Origin: Combretum micranthum
Lineage: Eukaryota; Streptophyta; Magnoliopsida; Myrtales; Combretaceae
Assembly: GCA_024138025.1 (NCBI GenBank)
Contig: JAMXBD010000231.1
Coordinates: 310,001-374,000 of the forward strand
DNA: 64,000 bases
Direction: 5' to 3'
Part shown: piece by piece, positions 12,345 to 23,935 of the stretch
How positions within the stretch are numbered: the stretch's first letter is position 1
Layout of the letters: every line of letters starts with the position of its first letter
Notes under the pieces: model-generated
Seen by the model: only the letters and a program-made list of their open reading frames with translations
What the model was told of the DNA's origin: nothing
Database searches by the model: none
Position numbers and translations under genes: made by a program

Positions 12345-13258
12345 GGGGATTATGCACCAGAAAATACTCGAGTGGGGGAGGGTGAGGGAAGGATTGAGTA
12401 TTTGCCTTAAAATACACAAACAACTAATTTTTATGAAATCAAATCAAATTAACCTTCAATAACAGTGGATATAATAATAACATATTATAAAATGAAATAT
12501 AAAAGAGATAGGGATAGAAAATTTGAACCCATATTTAACGTGGACTTTGGCCCGCTCTTTACTCTCCACAACACTAATTGCCTAATCAAGGATACTTCAC
12601 ACACTTTATTAATTTCACAAAAATACGTGCTCAAAGTGAGCAATACAACAGATCTCAACGTTTAGGAAATAAAATATTTCCTTTCCACTCTACAATACTT
12701 TCTTATAGATAGTAGATACAAGAACAGTGCACTACATGATTTTCTCTCTCTTTTCAAATTTTACAAAGTAATAAATAAAGAGAACAAAAAATTCTTGATT
12801 TATTTTTTTTCAAATGAAAGCTCTTTCAAAGTTATATGAATCTCTAAATGAAAGCGTATTTATAGTCTTCAAAAACTTAAATGTCCATTGGAAATAACGT
12901 ATGGCAAACGGTGACATTAAATGCATGCAATGTTCGAATTAAAGGTCTATTGGCTCACCAGTCAAATTTCTTACTGACTTGCTGGTCCATAGATCTCAAA
13001 TAGATTGACTTGTTGTAGCTTTATCATGCCTCAGAAGTTGGACTCGACCAGCATTGTGCTTTGTCTTACTGGACCAAATTGCAGTACACTCCCTGTCAGC
13101 ACAAAAACAAAGCACACAAGGCACATATACACACATCATGACTATCTTGATTTATTTTCCTTATAAATTATCAATCATATTCAAGTGAGGTGTGTTTACA
13201 AAATCTTTGCATAACATTTGCTTTCATTAAAATATATATAAGATAATTCAGTTTAACA
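12345..13258 (-). repeat. Copia-B 3' LTR
   Basis: About 914 bp, alignable along its whole length with 60,776-61,696. Shared anchors include ATAACATATTATAAAATGAA, GAAAGCGTATTTATAGTCTT and ATTCAAGTGAGGTGTGTTTA. It ends in TTTAACA next to the polypurine tract. Confidence 0.88.
12857..12864 (-). promoter_or_regulatory. TATA box in Copia-B 3' LTR
   Basis: TATAAATA on the minus strand, conserved at the equivalent place in the other LTR (61,278-61,285). Confidence 0.6.
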
Positions 13259-13279
13259 ATCTTCTCCATTTTGATTAGG
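13259..13279 (-). other. Copia-B polypurine tract
   Basis: The minus strand reads ATCAAAATGGAGAAGAT directly before the LTR terminus TGTTAAAC. This is the usual Copia arrangement for plus-strand priming. Confidence 0.7.
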
Positions 13280-13970
13280 GTAAATAGTTATGTAAAACCT
13301 ATTTTTTACTTACTCCCCTTTAATAAAAGTTCCCCAAAATTTTGTAAAAATAGCAGATTAAGAATACCCAAAAACATAAGATTAATCCACTAACCATCCC
13401 ATTATCTTCCCCTTAATCATACTTGTATTTCTCCTACTTTGACCTCATCAAAAATATTTATACAAGATAGTAAGTAAAAAAATAAGGAGAAACAATTATA
13501 TTAAACAATTATGTAGGACATTCAACAAAAAGGTTATAGAGATGTCCAAAGATAAAGTTTCAAATATAGAGTAAACATAAAAGTGCAAACAAGAAAGCTT
13601 GAACATATAGGAGGATCAGGATGAGATGAATGATGTAGAAGTGATCCATTAATATGCATGCAAAAAAGAAGCACTGGTATGCTGACACCGATAAGAATAA
13701 AGTTTTAAGAGAAAACCCACAAAGTTGATCGATGTTCAAAATGAGCCTTCAAGGGAGAGACCTGCAAGCTAGTCTTAGACCCATCGGCGAGCTGGTGTAC
13801 GCTTTAGGAAAAACAGAGGCTAGCGAGCCTCATGTCAAGCCTTTGATAGCCAGTCTGTAGTAGACATGCAGCAGCAGAAAAGATAAGTCATCCCAAAAGC
13901 ATATCATATATATGCATGTTTGATATTTAAACTACTTGTTTAGCTTAAAAACAAGTTCTAAATCAACTTG
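13280..13970 (-). other. Copia-B 3' untranslated region
   Basis: Sequence between the end of pol and the 3' LTR. No open frame was recognised. By position it corresponds to the 3' region of the element. Confidence 0.6.
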
Positions 13971-14096
13971 GCTCCATGATATTTAGCACTCATCATTTTT
14001 TATCATCCCCAATTCTCTTCGTAAAGTGAAAAAATGATCCTTACTCAAGGGTTTTATAAAAATATCAGTAATTTGATTGTTCATGTCAACTTAAAC
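13971..14096 (-). pseudogene. Copia-B RNase H C-terminus
   Basis: The minus strand encodes DMNNQITDIFIKPLSKDHF followed by FTLRRELGM and a stop. This is the conserved end of Copia RNase H (usually ...ADIFTKPL...LRRELGM). It continues the frame that stops at 41,509, which shows that 14,097-41,508 is an insertion. Confidence 0.88.
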
Positions 14097-16229
14097 TCTC
14101 ACGTCCCAAATGGTACCCTAAACGCGATAGTCCACCACACTCGATATTTTGACTCAAGTATGACAGCCTTAGTCACTCCATGAGTTTAGACACCGGGTAT
14201 AAGATCACGTTCAACATATATGGAACCATACTTTGAATTGAGATAGCTTAAGAAGACATACATAGCGATAAGAATATAAATCATAATAGTTATAACCAGA
14301 TTAATCTATTATAAGATCTAAGGGGCAAACCCCTGTAAAAAATATTAAGCCCTTAGGTCCGAAAAAGGCTCTTGCAACAACATATATATATAAAAGATTA
14401 AGGAGATTCAACTAGAAGTCTATGCCTAACATCTAGGTCCTGACTTCTTTAAAAAAACTCCTTAAATTTCAAAAGCTATACTGGGGAAAGTGGCCTCTCG
14501 GGGAAAGCTATAAATAATCATACTGCAACAGGAAACTATAGGGGTATAAGCGTACGAGCTTAGTGAGTTTCACTTCCAAATTAAATACTTCAATTATACA
14601 ATATGGCAAACAAGTTATATTATCAATTATATGAAATGTACAAACACGTGAGCATACAATACATAAGACTTTTCGGGAGTCTTATGTTGAATGGATTTAC
14701 GCCCTTCATTCGGGGTTAAGTATTTCAGGCCCATACAACCATAGATTTTAATTTTTCTCATTTATATTTTGGTTGATTCAGGTGCTCACCCACTCACAAT
14801 TTTGTAGTTGATACAAGTACCTACCACTACCATTTCAATTCCGGCCATTACACCAACATTTGAGTTTATAGGCCCCTCATTGCCCAGCTATTATGCCTTC
14901 TTCCCACAAAGGTATAATAACAAATGCAATGTGACTCAACATATGATATGCATAGTCAATTTGATTATAAGATCATGGCAAATTAATTAACAATTTATGG
15001 GCGATCAAAGATATTGCAGACACTTCAATTCTATACTAAATCATACAAATATTGACAACAATCTCATTTCGATATTCTTATCATGATTCACCCAAAAAGA
15101 ACTCACATACACAATCTAATTTTATATTGCCCTAATTCTAATGTCACTATCATTACAAACACAATTATAAGCATAAAATTTAAAGATAATGAATTCACTT
15201 TACCATAGCGCGAAAATCCACTTAATCGTAATAGTCATCGGGAAGGTCTATTCCGTCTCTCAAGGCTTCTAATCAAAAGAAATAATCTAATGAGTATTCT
15301 ACAAAGTTTGAGTGAATCTTCTAAATTCTACTCTAACAAGTTTATTAAAGTTTGCCTAAGAGGAAATTCCAACTTAAAACGGCCATAACTTGGTCATTTT
15401 AACTCGAATGTCGCATATTATATACCGATCTCTACCTATTGACGAGAGCTATCTATTTCTAAAGTTAGTTCCATCAAACAAGTCGTTAGGTCCAGAAAAG
15501 TTGGGTACGGAATGCTATACGAAATTTCCATCCCACAATTCAACTCCTAATTTCAAACCAAGCATCATTCAAAGCTTTGATAGATACTTAGCTATCATTA
15601 TATCTTGAAAGACTTTTATATACTATATGACTCAATATCATGCATGATTCATGGGTGTTGGCAAATCTATTTCCTCATGTGCTTAGATAATGTTTAATAG
15701 GATGTATAAGACACTATTTTCTTAACTTTGTTTCACCAAGTGTATTATGTGTATATGTAATACCTACAAGCTATTGTCATGATATTATGAGATGAACTAT
15801 CTATATGTATATCCTTAATGATATGATACCAAGAATTCTTTTAGAAAACTTTTGCTTTGTAAAACTTTTGAAATTACTAGAGAGAAAACTAGTTCTATTT
15901 CTTGCAAAATCACACTTGCTTTTATTAAAACTCGATCTTGTTGACCATATGCCTAACACCTTCATTATTTTAATAAGATTCTTCATTTTGGAGTTGGAAA
16001 ATAGATGTTTTCATAGGTAGTCTACCTAATTACGAATTTTGCAAGATTTTAAGGAATGAAAATATTATTTAATCTATACTTTGAAACCTTTCCTTGTTTT
16101 AGGATTATACTTGAATAAATTTCATTTATCTTTTTCAAAATTTGGTCTTTATTACATGCATCTCCTAGGACTTCTATTTTTTCATAAAAATCATCACTTT
16201 GGCATTTGGAAATAGGTGTTTAAATAGTG
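14097..16229 (-). repeat. Solo LTR, 3' portion
   Basis: The end half of the minus-oriented solo LTR. It stops exactly at the Copia-A target duplication TAGTG (16,225-16,229). Confidence 0.85.
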
Positions 16230-17864
16230 TGTTGGTCCCAGATATGCAAACAAGAGGGGAGGGGTGAATTGTTTGCTTTTAAAAACTTTTGAAAACACTT
16301 AACCAATTAAAATCTTTGGAAACTTCTTTTAACAAATAATTTAGAGAATAGATTATAAATATTGTTGTTTTGTAGAACTTAAAAAGATTTGAACCAATAT
16401 AAACAATTATAATCAATAAAAATTGCAGAGTAATAAAGTGCAGAAAATTAAATGAGCCACAAATTTATAGAGGTTCCTCCTTGCGAGTACGTCCTCTCTT
16501 CCAGCTCCACTGCTGGGGATCCGGTTTCAACCGGGTCGATCCACTAATCCAATTAAAAAAGAGATTACAAACACCAATCGAATCTTGTTCTATCTCACAA
16601 GCCTATATCTATTGGCTAAATACAGACTACAAGATTATTTGTAATCCTCTCAACAACTCTCAATACACTCAATAGAGTAGAGAATCTTCAATCAAGAGTT
16701 ACAATAGACACTCTAAATATTTGAGCACAAGAACACAGAAGAAAGTAAGTTTTGGAGTTTTGCAAAATGTCTACTAGTATTTGACTAGTGTCTAACGGAA
16801 CGTCTGTTGAAGTAGAAGTATAATATTGAAAGTAAAATTTCAGTCGTGTAATTGGGTTTTTTTTTTAATCTCGTATCTTCTGTTCTTGTTTTTCCTGAAA
16901 CATTATATATATATATAGAATATCTTGGTTTATCCTTCAATTCAACGGGCTTTAACAACTTTATCTTTATCCAACAAAACACAATTTGCCGTTGGAGCTG
17001 ATTTAAAATTCAAAATAATTTGAAGAACTGAGATATTGATATCCCGTAATATCCTCAAAAACACAGCTTCTGGTTGTTAAAAGAAGATTACGAGGAGAGA
17101 AATAGATAAAATAGAGATTATCTCATATTTTGAAAACCAAATCTGGAGAGAATTCCGCATAAGGTGCTTTGCTGGAATATTTTCCTGATATTGTGGAATA
17201 AAATCTTGAACAGTAAGATGAGTTGTTTGCTGTAACTAAAAGGATATCACATAGTACGAAAATATCCATATCCTTACCGATTTAAAACAGATTTGAAATT
17301 GATTCAAACCTTCCCACAAAATCGAGAATTAGATATGTACCTTATCCTAGAGAATTTTAACAATAATCTTCAGCTTGATACACTTCACGTGATATGAAGA
17401 AGTAAAAAAATCATTGTACAGCAAGCTGCTTGAAGAAGATGAACAGTAAAAAAAAATTAAAGAACTTGAAAGTTCAAATCCTCATGAGATAATAACTTGA
17501 AAGTTCAAAATCCTCATGAGATTTAAATCCTCCTTGTGAAACATATTAGATATACTCTTTAATATCTAAAGGAGTTAGGCCTTCAATCAATTACTTATGC
17601 GAGAAATCAATCCAATAAATCCGATTTAGAAAACTTGATCTGAACGTGACAGTTCTTTATACTGTTGATGAAGAAAGAAAATCTAACCTTCGTCTGATAT
17701 ATTAATACTTTACATTTGAATTTTCTTAGTGCCTGAGGTTTAAAAGATCAGAACCTTATTGTCTGACTTACTGTCTGATAATCTGCACACTGCACACTTA
17801 ATAAATCTTATTATATTTTATTCTTCTTTAGTTATCATCAAAATAAAATAAAGAGAACCTAACA
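16230..17864 (-). repeat. Copia-A 3' LTR
   Basis: 1,635 bp, closely matching 38,313-39,923. It carries a private ~31-bp tandem duplication (17,463-17,493 and 17,494-17,524) and a number of one- and two-base indels relative to the 5' LTR. Confidence 0.95.
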
Positions 17865-17880
17865 TTCTCCCCCTTTTTGA
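17865..17880 (-). other. Copia-A polypurine tract
   Basis: The minus strand reads TCAAAAAGGGGGAGAA immediately before the LTR terminus TGTTAGG. This is a classic plant Copia polypurine tract. Confidence 0.9.
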
Positions 17881-18130
17881 TGATAACAAAACCTTTGAAA
17901 AATTTTGTGATTTCAATTAAAACCATGTAATTATAAAATATTCCAAAAAATTATCAGAACATCATCTCCCCTTTTTTGTTATCAACAAATAAACCTCCTT
18001 TGAGCAGATGCTAAGAAATAATAAGAAAACATCATATGCATTAATAAAACCACAAATGAAGTTCAAATACAGACAAAGAGCAGTAAAGAAAAATTTAGTT
18101 CAACAAAACGAAAAACTTATCAATGAAAAT
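17881..18130 (-). other. Copia-A 3' noncoding segment
   Basis: AT-rich sequence between the third-ORF end and the polypurine tract. It holds no other feature. Confidence 0.6.
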
Positions 18131-19430
18131 TAAAACAAAACATTAAAGTGTCTTCATGTTTCTTGGCAGGCTTATCCTTATCCTTATCAGCATCTTTTGA
18201 TGTAGATTTTGAACCAGATTTTTTCTTTGAAGAAACTGCGCAAAGCTTGACAGCAGATCTTTTAATTCTTGAATGAGTCACCTTAGGAGGAATTCCTGTT
18301 GGTACATAAGAATCAGCAATCCTTTTTAAAGCAGAAGAAAGATCCTCTTTGGGAGGTTGCTGAGGTGGATTTTATACAGATTGAACAGGAGATTGAAAGC
18401 TTTGAGATGGTATAGATTGAGCATATTGAGCAATAATCTTGGATAAATCCAAGGGCCTGTAAAGAATGATGCTCAGGCATGGTAAAGGATCATATGGAGT
18501 CTGAGAGATATCCTGTGTAGGAGATATAGAGGATTCAACTAAAGGTTCAGGTTCAGACATTTTTGGAGAGGATGGAAGAGTCGGTTCACCATGAGATTGA
18601 GGAGAACTAGGTTGGACAGACTCAACAGGAATTTGTTTAGATGCAGCAGCAGGAGTTGGTGATTGGGAAAGAAGTTGAGAGAGCAACTCTTTCGTTGCTG
18701 CAAGATCACTTTCCATCTTATTAATCCTCTCAACATCCTTACTAGTGGAAGCCTCAGGATCAACTGTCTGATGGTGAACAGGAGTGTCAGATGAATCAGA
18801 CTCAGTGTCTGATGCTCTTTGAGAATGTCCTTCTTTAATTTATACTCCTTTTAGACCAGACAATGGATCACTTTTCTTTCTTCCTTACTTCCTGAGGTGC
18901 CTTCCCTTTTCTTTTCTTGTCGGATGTCCCAACATTTTTGTCTGACTTAACATCTGAAACAGCTTTGGGTCTATTATCAACAAATACTCCCCTTTTGAAT
19001 TTCATCCAAGATGGCATCTCCCTTGCAGTGTGTCTAGGATCAAAATACACTGCCATATCATTGGAAACCACACTTTTTCTTGGAAATAGATTCCATGTGA
19101 TGCAGTGTGTGTGCATCTACCTTTTTTAGCTCAAAAGATGGACAGACCTTTTTGGAAGCTTGAATTTCTTCCATTTCAGCAGACTTATTATCAAATGTCC
19201 AAAAGGTTTGCTTTTTGCATTTGTCAGAGCATGACACAGAAGTTTCCCAGCAACATCTACTTTTTTCTTTTTGGTCATTCCTAAAATTATTTTTGCTTCA
19301 TCCACCGAAATAGATGTTCTACTTCCTTGCTTCGAGAAAATACATGAACAAACTATTTTATGAAGTAATCTGACAATCAGTGGAAATTGTAAAATAAAAA
19401 CATCTCTTTCAACCTTTGTTTCGAAATTAT
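18131..19430 (-). pseudogene. Copia-A third ORF, C-terminal part
   Basis: This continues the extra ORF that starts at 33,237 and is cut at 32,548 by the Athila insertion. Across the 5-bp target duplication the reading frame resumes at 19,430 in register. Minus-strand segments include FETKVERDVFILQFPLIVRL near the cut, SVDEAKIILGMTKKKK near 19,280, DMAVYFDPRHTAREMPSWMK at ~19,055, and a Ser/Pro/Gln-rich stretch at 18,372-18,716. A Lys-rich tail ends near 18,135 (DADKDKDKPAKK). Internal frameshifts occur near 19,120 and 18,850. Function is unknown; such ORFs in Sireviruses are called env-like, and no signal peptide or membrane segment is evident here. Confidence 0.75.
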
Positions 19431-20374
19431 TGATGCGCTCAAACCGATCGTATCAAACTTTAAAATTTATAACCCCAGAATTAATCCTACGATCGAGCAA
19501 AGGCAAGTATACCTTTTCGAAATAGTATATGATTAAAATCAGGTATCGTCCTCAGGAATCTAAAAATCAATTACTAGTGTTACCCTTTCTCCACTATTTA
19601 GTCTAATTCTTAAAGTGATATGTATTATCATCAACTATTAGTCAATTAATCTAACTAACCCTAAAATCTTTATAAATACTTTAAAGAATTATAATTAATC
19701 ACAAGATATGCAACATAACCCTCATCTTGTTCCACCCTAAACCCTAACTTTTCGTAAAAGAGATATTGATTATTTACTCATTCATACCCTGCACTGCATG
19801 AACTTCCTTTTTAAACTAAACACTCCCTCGAGTTGATCAATTCCTAACCTTGCATAAATTAATAGAAACCTCTTTCTAATTAATATCAATGTAAGATTGC
19901 ATTAAAGATCCTAGTTCATACACAAAGATCAAATCTTTATTGCAGCAAACCAAAGTTTCTCTATCTCTAGATGAAACATGTGATTTTCCTATTCATGAAG
20001 ATCCAACTTACTAGATAAAACCTCTTTCATCTAATAAGAATCATATATGTAATTAACCTTGCGCATAAATCAATCACAAAACAAGATAATACATGAATAG
20101 ATGCAAAGGTATAAACTTTTTCATTAATCAAAACTTCAATTCATACCGGGTCTAGGGTTTCACAAGATTTAGGGTTAAGAGTCTACTCCTCCATGGAATT
20201 TACAAGAAAAACACAATATCTAGAGAAGTAGAATGGAAACATAATGCAGAAAATAACCCTTGAAGAATCTTGTGATAATCCCGATAATCAAGCAATCTTT
20301 TCCTTAAGTGCGTCTTTTCTCTCCTAGGGCTTTTAATGTACGGTTCCAGATCCCCAAATAAATCAATAAGGCGG

Positions 20375-20384
20375 CTATTTATAA
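20375..20384 (-). promoter_or_regulatory. TATA box in Athila-like 3' LTR
   Basis: TTATAAATAG on the minus strand, repeated at 32,042-32,051 in the other LTR. Confidence 0.65.
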
Positions 20385-20415
20385 CATAGGAAAAGTCGTG
20401 TGTGCACAAGGGGTC

Positions 20416-20441
20416 TGCACGGCCGTGCTCGGGGCCGTGCA
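20416..20441. repeat. GC-rich inverted repeat in LTR
   Basis: TGCACGGCC and GGCCGTGCA form perfect 9-bp arms around an 8-base spacer. A related partial copy lies ~80 bp further (about 20,478-20,515). The same motif recurs in the other LTR and in the 24,785-25,285 array. Confidence 0.85.
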
Positions 20442-20878
20442 CAATAAGAAAGTTGGAATTTTAACATCTTTGAATTCTGCACGGCCTTCTGCACGGCCGT
20501 GCACGGGGTTGTGCAGAACTTAAAATCTTCTTTTTCTTCTCGGATGTAGTTAATTGTTCTTGCACTGCCTTGTGCACTCCTTGTGCAGCTGCTAAGGCAG
20601 GAATGAAGATGCTTGCTGGTCACCTTTTCTTCCTCTGCACAATCTTCTGAATGGCCATGCATGAACGTTGTGCACACTTGAAAATCACCACTTTGTAGCC
20701 TTTGTTAATTCCTTCCTTGTTTTTGCTCAAATCATCCATGAATCTTCCAAATGAGTACTTGAATTCTGAAAACACAAATATTCGACAATTAAGCATCTTT
20801 TTTCAAGAATTTCTCATAGAATTGATGCAAAATTATATCAATTGAGTATAGAAAATATGGGTCTTTTAGCACTTATCA

Positions 20879-20895
20879 AACATCCCCACACTTAA
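20879..20895 (-). other. Athila-like polypurine tract
   Basis: The minus strand reads AAGTGTGGGGATGTT directly before the LTR start TGATAAG. Similar TGTGGGGAT copies also occur at ~22,155-22,200. Confidence 0.85.
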
Positions 20896-20897
20896 TC

Positions 20898-20919
20898 GTT
20901 TGCTTGTCCTCAAGCAAAC
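20898..20919. other. Hairpin beside the polypurine tract
   Basis: GTTTGCTTG and CAAGCAAAC form perfect 9-bp arms around a TCCT loop (AGGA in element sense). Confidence 0.8.
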
Positions 20920-22570
20920 AACTAAGGACAATGAAGATCTGTCATCAAACATACTCAAAACGTTTAATAATCTCTTCAGATTATAGTGACTCACTTTGTA
21001 GCTATAGCTCAAACCCATTACATAATTGTAATTAACATAATAAAATCAAAATTCTAAGATTAATCCAAGTAAGTCAAACATGTTTTTCAATTAGTAATAG
21101 TTCCTAAAGTCGTAAAATAAACACGAAGTCACACAATAGTGAAAGAGACCTAGTTACATTTCATCACTCATCGAGTGAATATAAAAAAATTTCAACGACT
21201 TCTCGAAGCATAACAATCTAGAGTGAAAGTAGTTGCATCAATTCTTCCCTGGATTTCCTTCTTTTATTTTAAATCTCTTTATGATGTATTAGAGCCTTCA
21301 GAGGGATGAGTTTTAGCTCATATCTTTTCTTTTCTTTTCCTCTGGACGGGTTTTTGCCCGCATCTTTTCAGCTCAAAATGTTTCAAGTTCAGAAATCGAA
21401 CTTATGCCATTCCTTCCTTCTCGTCATGGTGAGTTCATTGAGTCGGCACATCCCGGGCTCATCACCCAAGTGACCAGGTTTTGAAGGGACCCCAAAGAAC
21501 TCTCTCTCACCCTAACATTCAAGGTTGGATACTCATAACTCAGATACTCGAGTCATTGGAGTAAAATATAAGAAGCTTGTGTAGTTAATAGCGGGGTCAG
21601 ACTTCACTCTTCTGAGGGACCAAAGCCCGCCCATATCAACTAAGCTTTTAATAATCAATTCAGTATAAAGATCAATAGAGATTAATTCTAAAAAAAGATC
21701 ACCAAGTGATGAATTTCATATGCTCTTTCACTAAAGATTAGAAATGTTCTCAAAATTTTTGAAAAGAATTTATACAAATCAACAAGTTCAGAACCATAAC
21801 TATTGAACTTTCAACTAAGGACTTTGATTCACTTTTAGACTCTAAATTCTATTACTAGTTAGCAAGTAAGCTTGCCCCCACTTAGATTTTATCTTACAAT
21901 TTCAATTAACTATATTGATCACAAAATAGGTGAGTACGATACTATATAAGTCACTTTCATCGTAATTCATATATATATATATGTATATATCTTCTTTCGA
22001 ATATATTTTCAAGATCTATCAGGTCATAATTGGTTTTAAACATAGTTGCAACCTGAACATGTCGGGATTTTTAATCAAGATTACACAATTAATATGATCC
22101 AGTGCATAAAATTGTATGCTCAAGACTCAAATTTTCTTTTGTAACTGCCCATATTATCCCCACACTTAATCGTTTTGTAACTGCCCATATCCCCACACTA
22201 GTGTGAGACATTGTCCTCAATGTCTTGGCAATAAGACAAATAAAGAAAGAGAAAGAACACGAGAACTTCCCCGGGTCGTGTAGAGGGTTGATCATGATAT
22301 TGACGCAACCGAAAGGGGGAAAGAGAAAATCGATATGAAAGTTCAGCATCAGCATTAATCTGGTGGACCCAAAATAGATCATGCCTGAAGACAAAACCAA
22401 ACAAACAAAAAAAAAAAACAAAAAGTAAAGGTAACGAGAAGTTAGCCTATCCTGAAGTCTAAGTAGGAATGCCGAGAAGGAATATGTCAAAAGTAGGAGC
22501 TGTTCCCAAAAGTTGGGTACTCAAAAAAAAAAATACAAGTAAGAGATAAAAGCAGAAGAAACATAGAAAA
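20920..22570 (-). other. Athila-like 3' noncoding region
   Basis: About 1.6 kb between the third ORF and the polypurine tract. At ~22,139-22,200 it has a duplicated block (TTTTGTAACTGCCCATAT twice, each with an adjoining CCCCACAC). At 22,207-22,224 there is a second small hairpin (GACATTG / CAATGTC) with the same TCCT loop as at 20,898. Minus-strand open frames at 22,089-22,490 have no recognised domain and I do not call them genes. Confidence 0.6.
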
Positions 22571-22579
22571 TAGAATCAT

Positions 22580-23731
22580 TTATCTCCATCGGTCTTCATC
22601 ATTAGAGCCACTAGGGGACTCTTCAGCAGCACCATCATCACTATCGGTATCCGCCGTGTCACCCGCATCCTCCGCAGAAGTAGATTCAGATTCGGAGTCA
22701 ACTTCAACGGGTGCTTTACCCTGTCGCCTGACTGGCTCAGGCTCAGGGGAATTCGGTTCCGGTGAAGTCTCATAAGTGGGGAGATCAGTAGGAGGGGGAG
22801 TGAAGCAACCAGCCATTTTCTCCAAAAATGCCCAAACTGAAGCTCGAAACCGTTTGTTCTTCTTTCTCTCTAGTCGATTCAGCTCGTCTTCGTAAAAGTC
22901 ACGTTGTAACCGCTGAATATCACTGGTGGAATGTGTGGCCTGGGCGCGGGAGGCAGATAAAGGAGTGAAAACTCCTTGGGAGGTACTTGGGACTCCTTTA
23001 GAAGGAGTGGGTAGATCTGTGAGCTTAACTAAGCCCCAACCGGGAAATGGACCGTCGGAGATTTTCTTGGCAGGAACTCCAAGGTTAGTGGATGATGGTG
23101 CTTCAAAGATCTGAAAACCCTTTAGGAATTTTGTGATATAACCCCCACAGTAAAGTCCCTTTGTCCTCGGGTCTGTTGCTTGCCGAAATAGAAATTTGGC
23201 CACTTCGAGACCCACATTGATCTTGGTTTTAGTGGCAATGCTGTATAGCTGGAACAGTTCGAAATTGTTTACCACACCATGACTGCTCTTGCGACCTCCA
23301 ATAGTATGAGCCAACAAGTGGTGGACCACCTTCAACTTGAGATTGGTCATGGATGTTGCTTTTGAACGAGATGGTTGATAGCGGGTGGCCGTTCCACACA
23401 GCTCCTCCCAATACTGTTGGGCGGTGAGATTAGCTGGCCACGTTTCAGGCAATTGGGTGAAGCTGGCCGTATTGCACTCATCAAAGTCATAAAGACCCAA
23501 ATAGACGCCAAACTTCGGGGTATAGACATGTTGTTGTTTGCCATAGACTTGAAAGTACATGTCATTGTTGTCTAGCTGGAGAGTGGATAAGAATTCCAGC
23601 GTAACATCCCTGTAAGCTTGTTCGTGGATCTCGAAAAATGAAGCCCAAGGTCCTCCACTTAACAAATCCCGGATTTCTTGTTCTAGGCCGTATTCACGAA
23701 GTAGCTTCCAATCCAAATATTCGTTGTTCAT
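22580..23731 (-). CDS. ATHILA ORF-1-like protein (third ORF downstream of pol)
   Basis: 383 codons from the ATG at 23,731. The same frame stays open upstream to about 23,935 (TRFVKYSEQEWSKQRRAKLE), so the true protein may be longer or begin at a splice site. The N-terminal two thirds (DWKLLREYGLEQEIRDLLS, YRDVTLEFLSTLQL, FGVYLGLYDFDE, FLFRQATDPRTKGLYCGGYI) match the plant retrotransposon ORF family known as ATHILA ORF-1. The C-terminus is Pro/Ser-rich and then acidic. No signal peptide or membrane segment is visible, which argues against an envelope role. It lies downstream of pol on the same strand, where Athila elements carry their extra ORF. Function is unknown. Confidence 0.8.
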   Translation of the reverse strand: MNNEYLDWKLLREYGLEQEIRDLLSGGPWASFFEIHEQAYRDVTLEFLSTLQLDNNDMYFQVYGKQQHVYTPKFGVYLGLYDFDECNTASFTQLPETWPANLTAQQYWEELCGTATRYQPSRSKATSMTNLKLKVVHHLLAHTIGGRKSSHGVVNNFELFQLYSIATKTKINVGLEVAKFLFRQATDPRTKGLYCGGYITKFLKGFQIFEAPSSTNLGVPAKKISDGPFPGWGLVKLTDLPTPSKGVPSTSQGVFTPLSASRAQATHSTSDIQRLQRDFYEDELNRLERKKNKRFRASVWAFLEKMAGCFTPPPTDLPTYETSPEPNSPEPEPVRRQGKAPVEVDSESESTSAEDAGDTADTDSDDGAAEESPSGSNDEDRWR

Positions 23732-23935
23732 GAAGGTTTTCGCTTCGAGCTTTGCTCTGCGTTGCTTGCTCCACTCTTGCTCAGAGTATTTGACGAAGCG
23801 AGTTGGGCCTACATCTTCGTCGTCTTGGTGAATAGGCTTCTTTTTCTTAGCTTGCGAAGTGGAAGCTGATCGCTTAGATCGTGGCCTCGTGGACTTGTGC
23901 GTACGCGTTTGGTTCGTACCATATCTACATGAAAG

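Larger units (their letters stand above)
19431..20878 (-). repeat. Athila-like element 3' LTR
   Basis: Nearly identical to 31,101-32,547. It contains a TATA box (20,375-20,384) and the GC-rich inverted repeat TGCACGGCC / GGCCGTGCA at 20,416-20,441. Confidence 0.96.

Noticed and set aside
18917..19129. Plus-strand frame within the Copia-A third ORF
   Set aside because: Antisense shadow of the minus-strand third ORF.
19728..19752. Telomere-like CCCTAAACCCTAA in the Athila LTR
   Set aside because: Only about two units, present in both LTRs; too short to be an interstitial telomere block.
20200..20677. Cys/His-rich minus-strand frames in the Athila LTRs (also 31,957-32,345)
   Set aside because: Identical frames in both LTRs come from the GCACGG-type inverted repeats; they are not zinc-finger genes.
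22089..22490. 133-codon minus-strand frame with hydrophobic stretch near the Athila 3' LTR
   Set aside because: It lies in the element's noncoding 3' region across duplicated polypurine-like blocks, with no domain; I could not support an envelope-like reading.
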